Part shown: positions 63,963-64,000 of the stretch, piece by piece
How positions within the stretch are numbered: the stretch's first letter is position 1
Layout: each line of letters starts with the position of its first letter
Origin: Flammeovirgaceae bacterium UBA6059
GTDB taxonomy: Bacteria > Bacteroidota > Bacteroidia > Cytophagales > Cyclobacteriaceae
Assembly (NCBI GenBank): GCA_002435755.1
Contig: DIYH01000002.1
Location: 474,764-538,763, forward strand
Direction: 5' to 3'
DNA length: 64,000 nt
Made by a program: the position numbers and the translations under genes
Notes under the pieces: generated by a model
Databases searched by the model: none
What the model saw: only the letters and a program-made list of their open reading frames with translations
What the model was told of the DNA's origin: nothing

Positions 63963-64000
63963 TCAGCGGTCAATATCGAGACTGTTACATAAAGTGTGTC

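Larger units (their letters stand above)
59600..64000. mobile_element. Left end of an integrative element in a tRNA gene
   Basis: Begins at the tRNA 3'-half scar, has the recombinase gene first (as expected of a tRNA-integrating element), then cargo genes and, facing them, an excisionase-like HTH gene and a small downstream gene. The second end, with an intact tRNA whose 3' half repeats 59576-59612, is predicted to lie beyond the window. The size and type of element (ICE, IME or satellite) cannot be told. Confidence 0.7.

Noticed and set aside
1..64000. CRISPR arrays, insertion sequences, rRNA genes and complete tRNA genes
   Set aside because: I saw no regularly spaced repeats, no transposase frame, no rRNA and no full cloverleaf in the window.

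Overview
The window looks like a chromosomal segment of a Bacteroidota bacterium, most likely a marine Cytophagales/Flammeovirgaceae-type organism. Reasons seen in the sequence: promoters of the TTG-N19/20-TAnnTTTG type, weak Shine-Dalgarno sites, a TonB receptor with an N-terminal carboxypeptidase-like beta-sandwich, many lipoboxes, the long NusB form, DUF4293, BatD, a eukaryote-like ribonucleotide reductase R2, and the order nusB-ytxH-DUF1573-yajC-ybbR-coaE. No species call is made.

Layout. 1-8.9 kb: truncated M28 peptidase, lipoprotein, Nfu, two tandem dicarboxylate/cation symporters, aroC-batD. 8.9-23.5 kb: a long co-directional accessory locus. It has a divergent 7TMR-DISM histidine kinase and LytTR regulator, then an SSS symporter, an alpha/beta-hydrolase, a TonB receptor, a PEGA-like lipoprotein, (terminator-like hairpin), an outer-membrane barrel, a second paralogous hydrolase, an SDR reductase, a KAS III-like enzyme with altered active site, and an acyl-CoA ligase. 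Read together this suggests sensing, outer-membrane capture, periplasmic ester hydrolysis, uptake of the released acid, and CoA activation and modification; the substrate is unknown. 23.4-59.3 kb: mainly core genes (queG, ruvB, apbE, nrdAB, rplU-rpmA, rnr, lipB, manA, htpG, truA, leucine dehydrogenase, nusB-coaE) with a Phd/PIN toxin-antitoxin pair, a LysR regulator, a probable heterodimeric ABC exporter whose halves are convergent, and a PagL-like lipid A deacylase.

59.3-64 kb: left end of an integrated element. The 3' half of a minus-strand tRNA gene with its terminator is followed by a tyrosine recombinase whose last about 42 codons (with catalytic His and Tyr) are out of frame. Next is a five-gene minus-strand cargo operon of unrecognised small proteins, and facing it an excisionase-like HTH gene with a stop at codon 7 and one further small gene. 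The element continues past the window edge. A degenerate second copy of the tRNA 3' end about 218 bases away suggests an older insertion at the same site.

The two best candidates for something undescribed are the 8.9-23.5 kb regulated uptake/catabolic locus and the five-gene cargo operon of the island.
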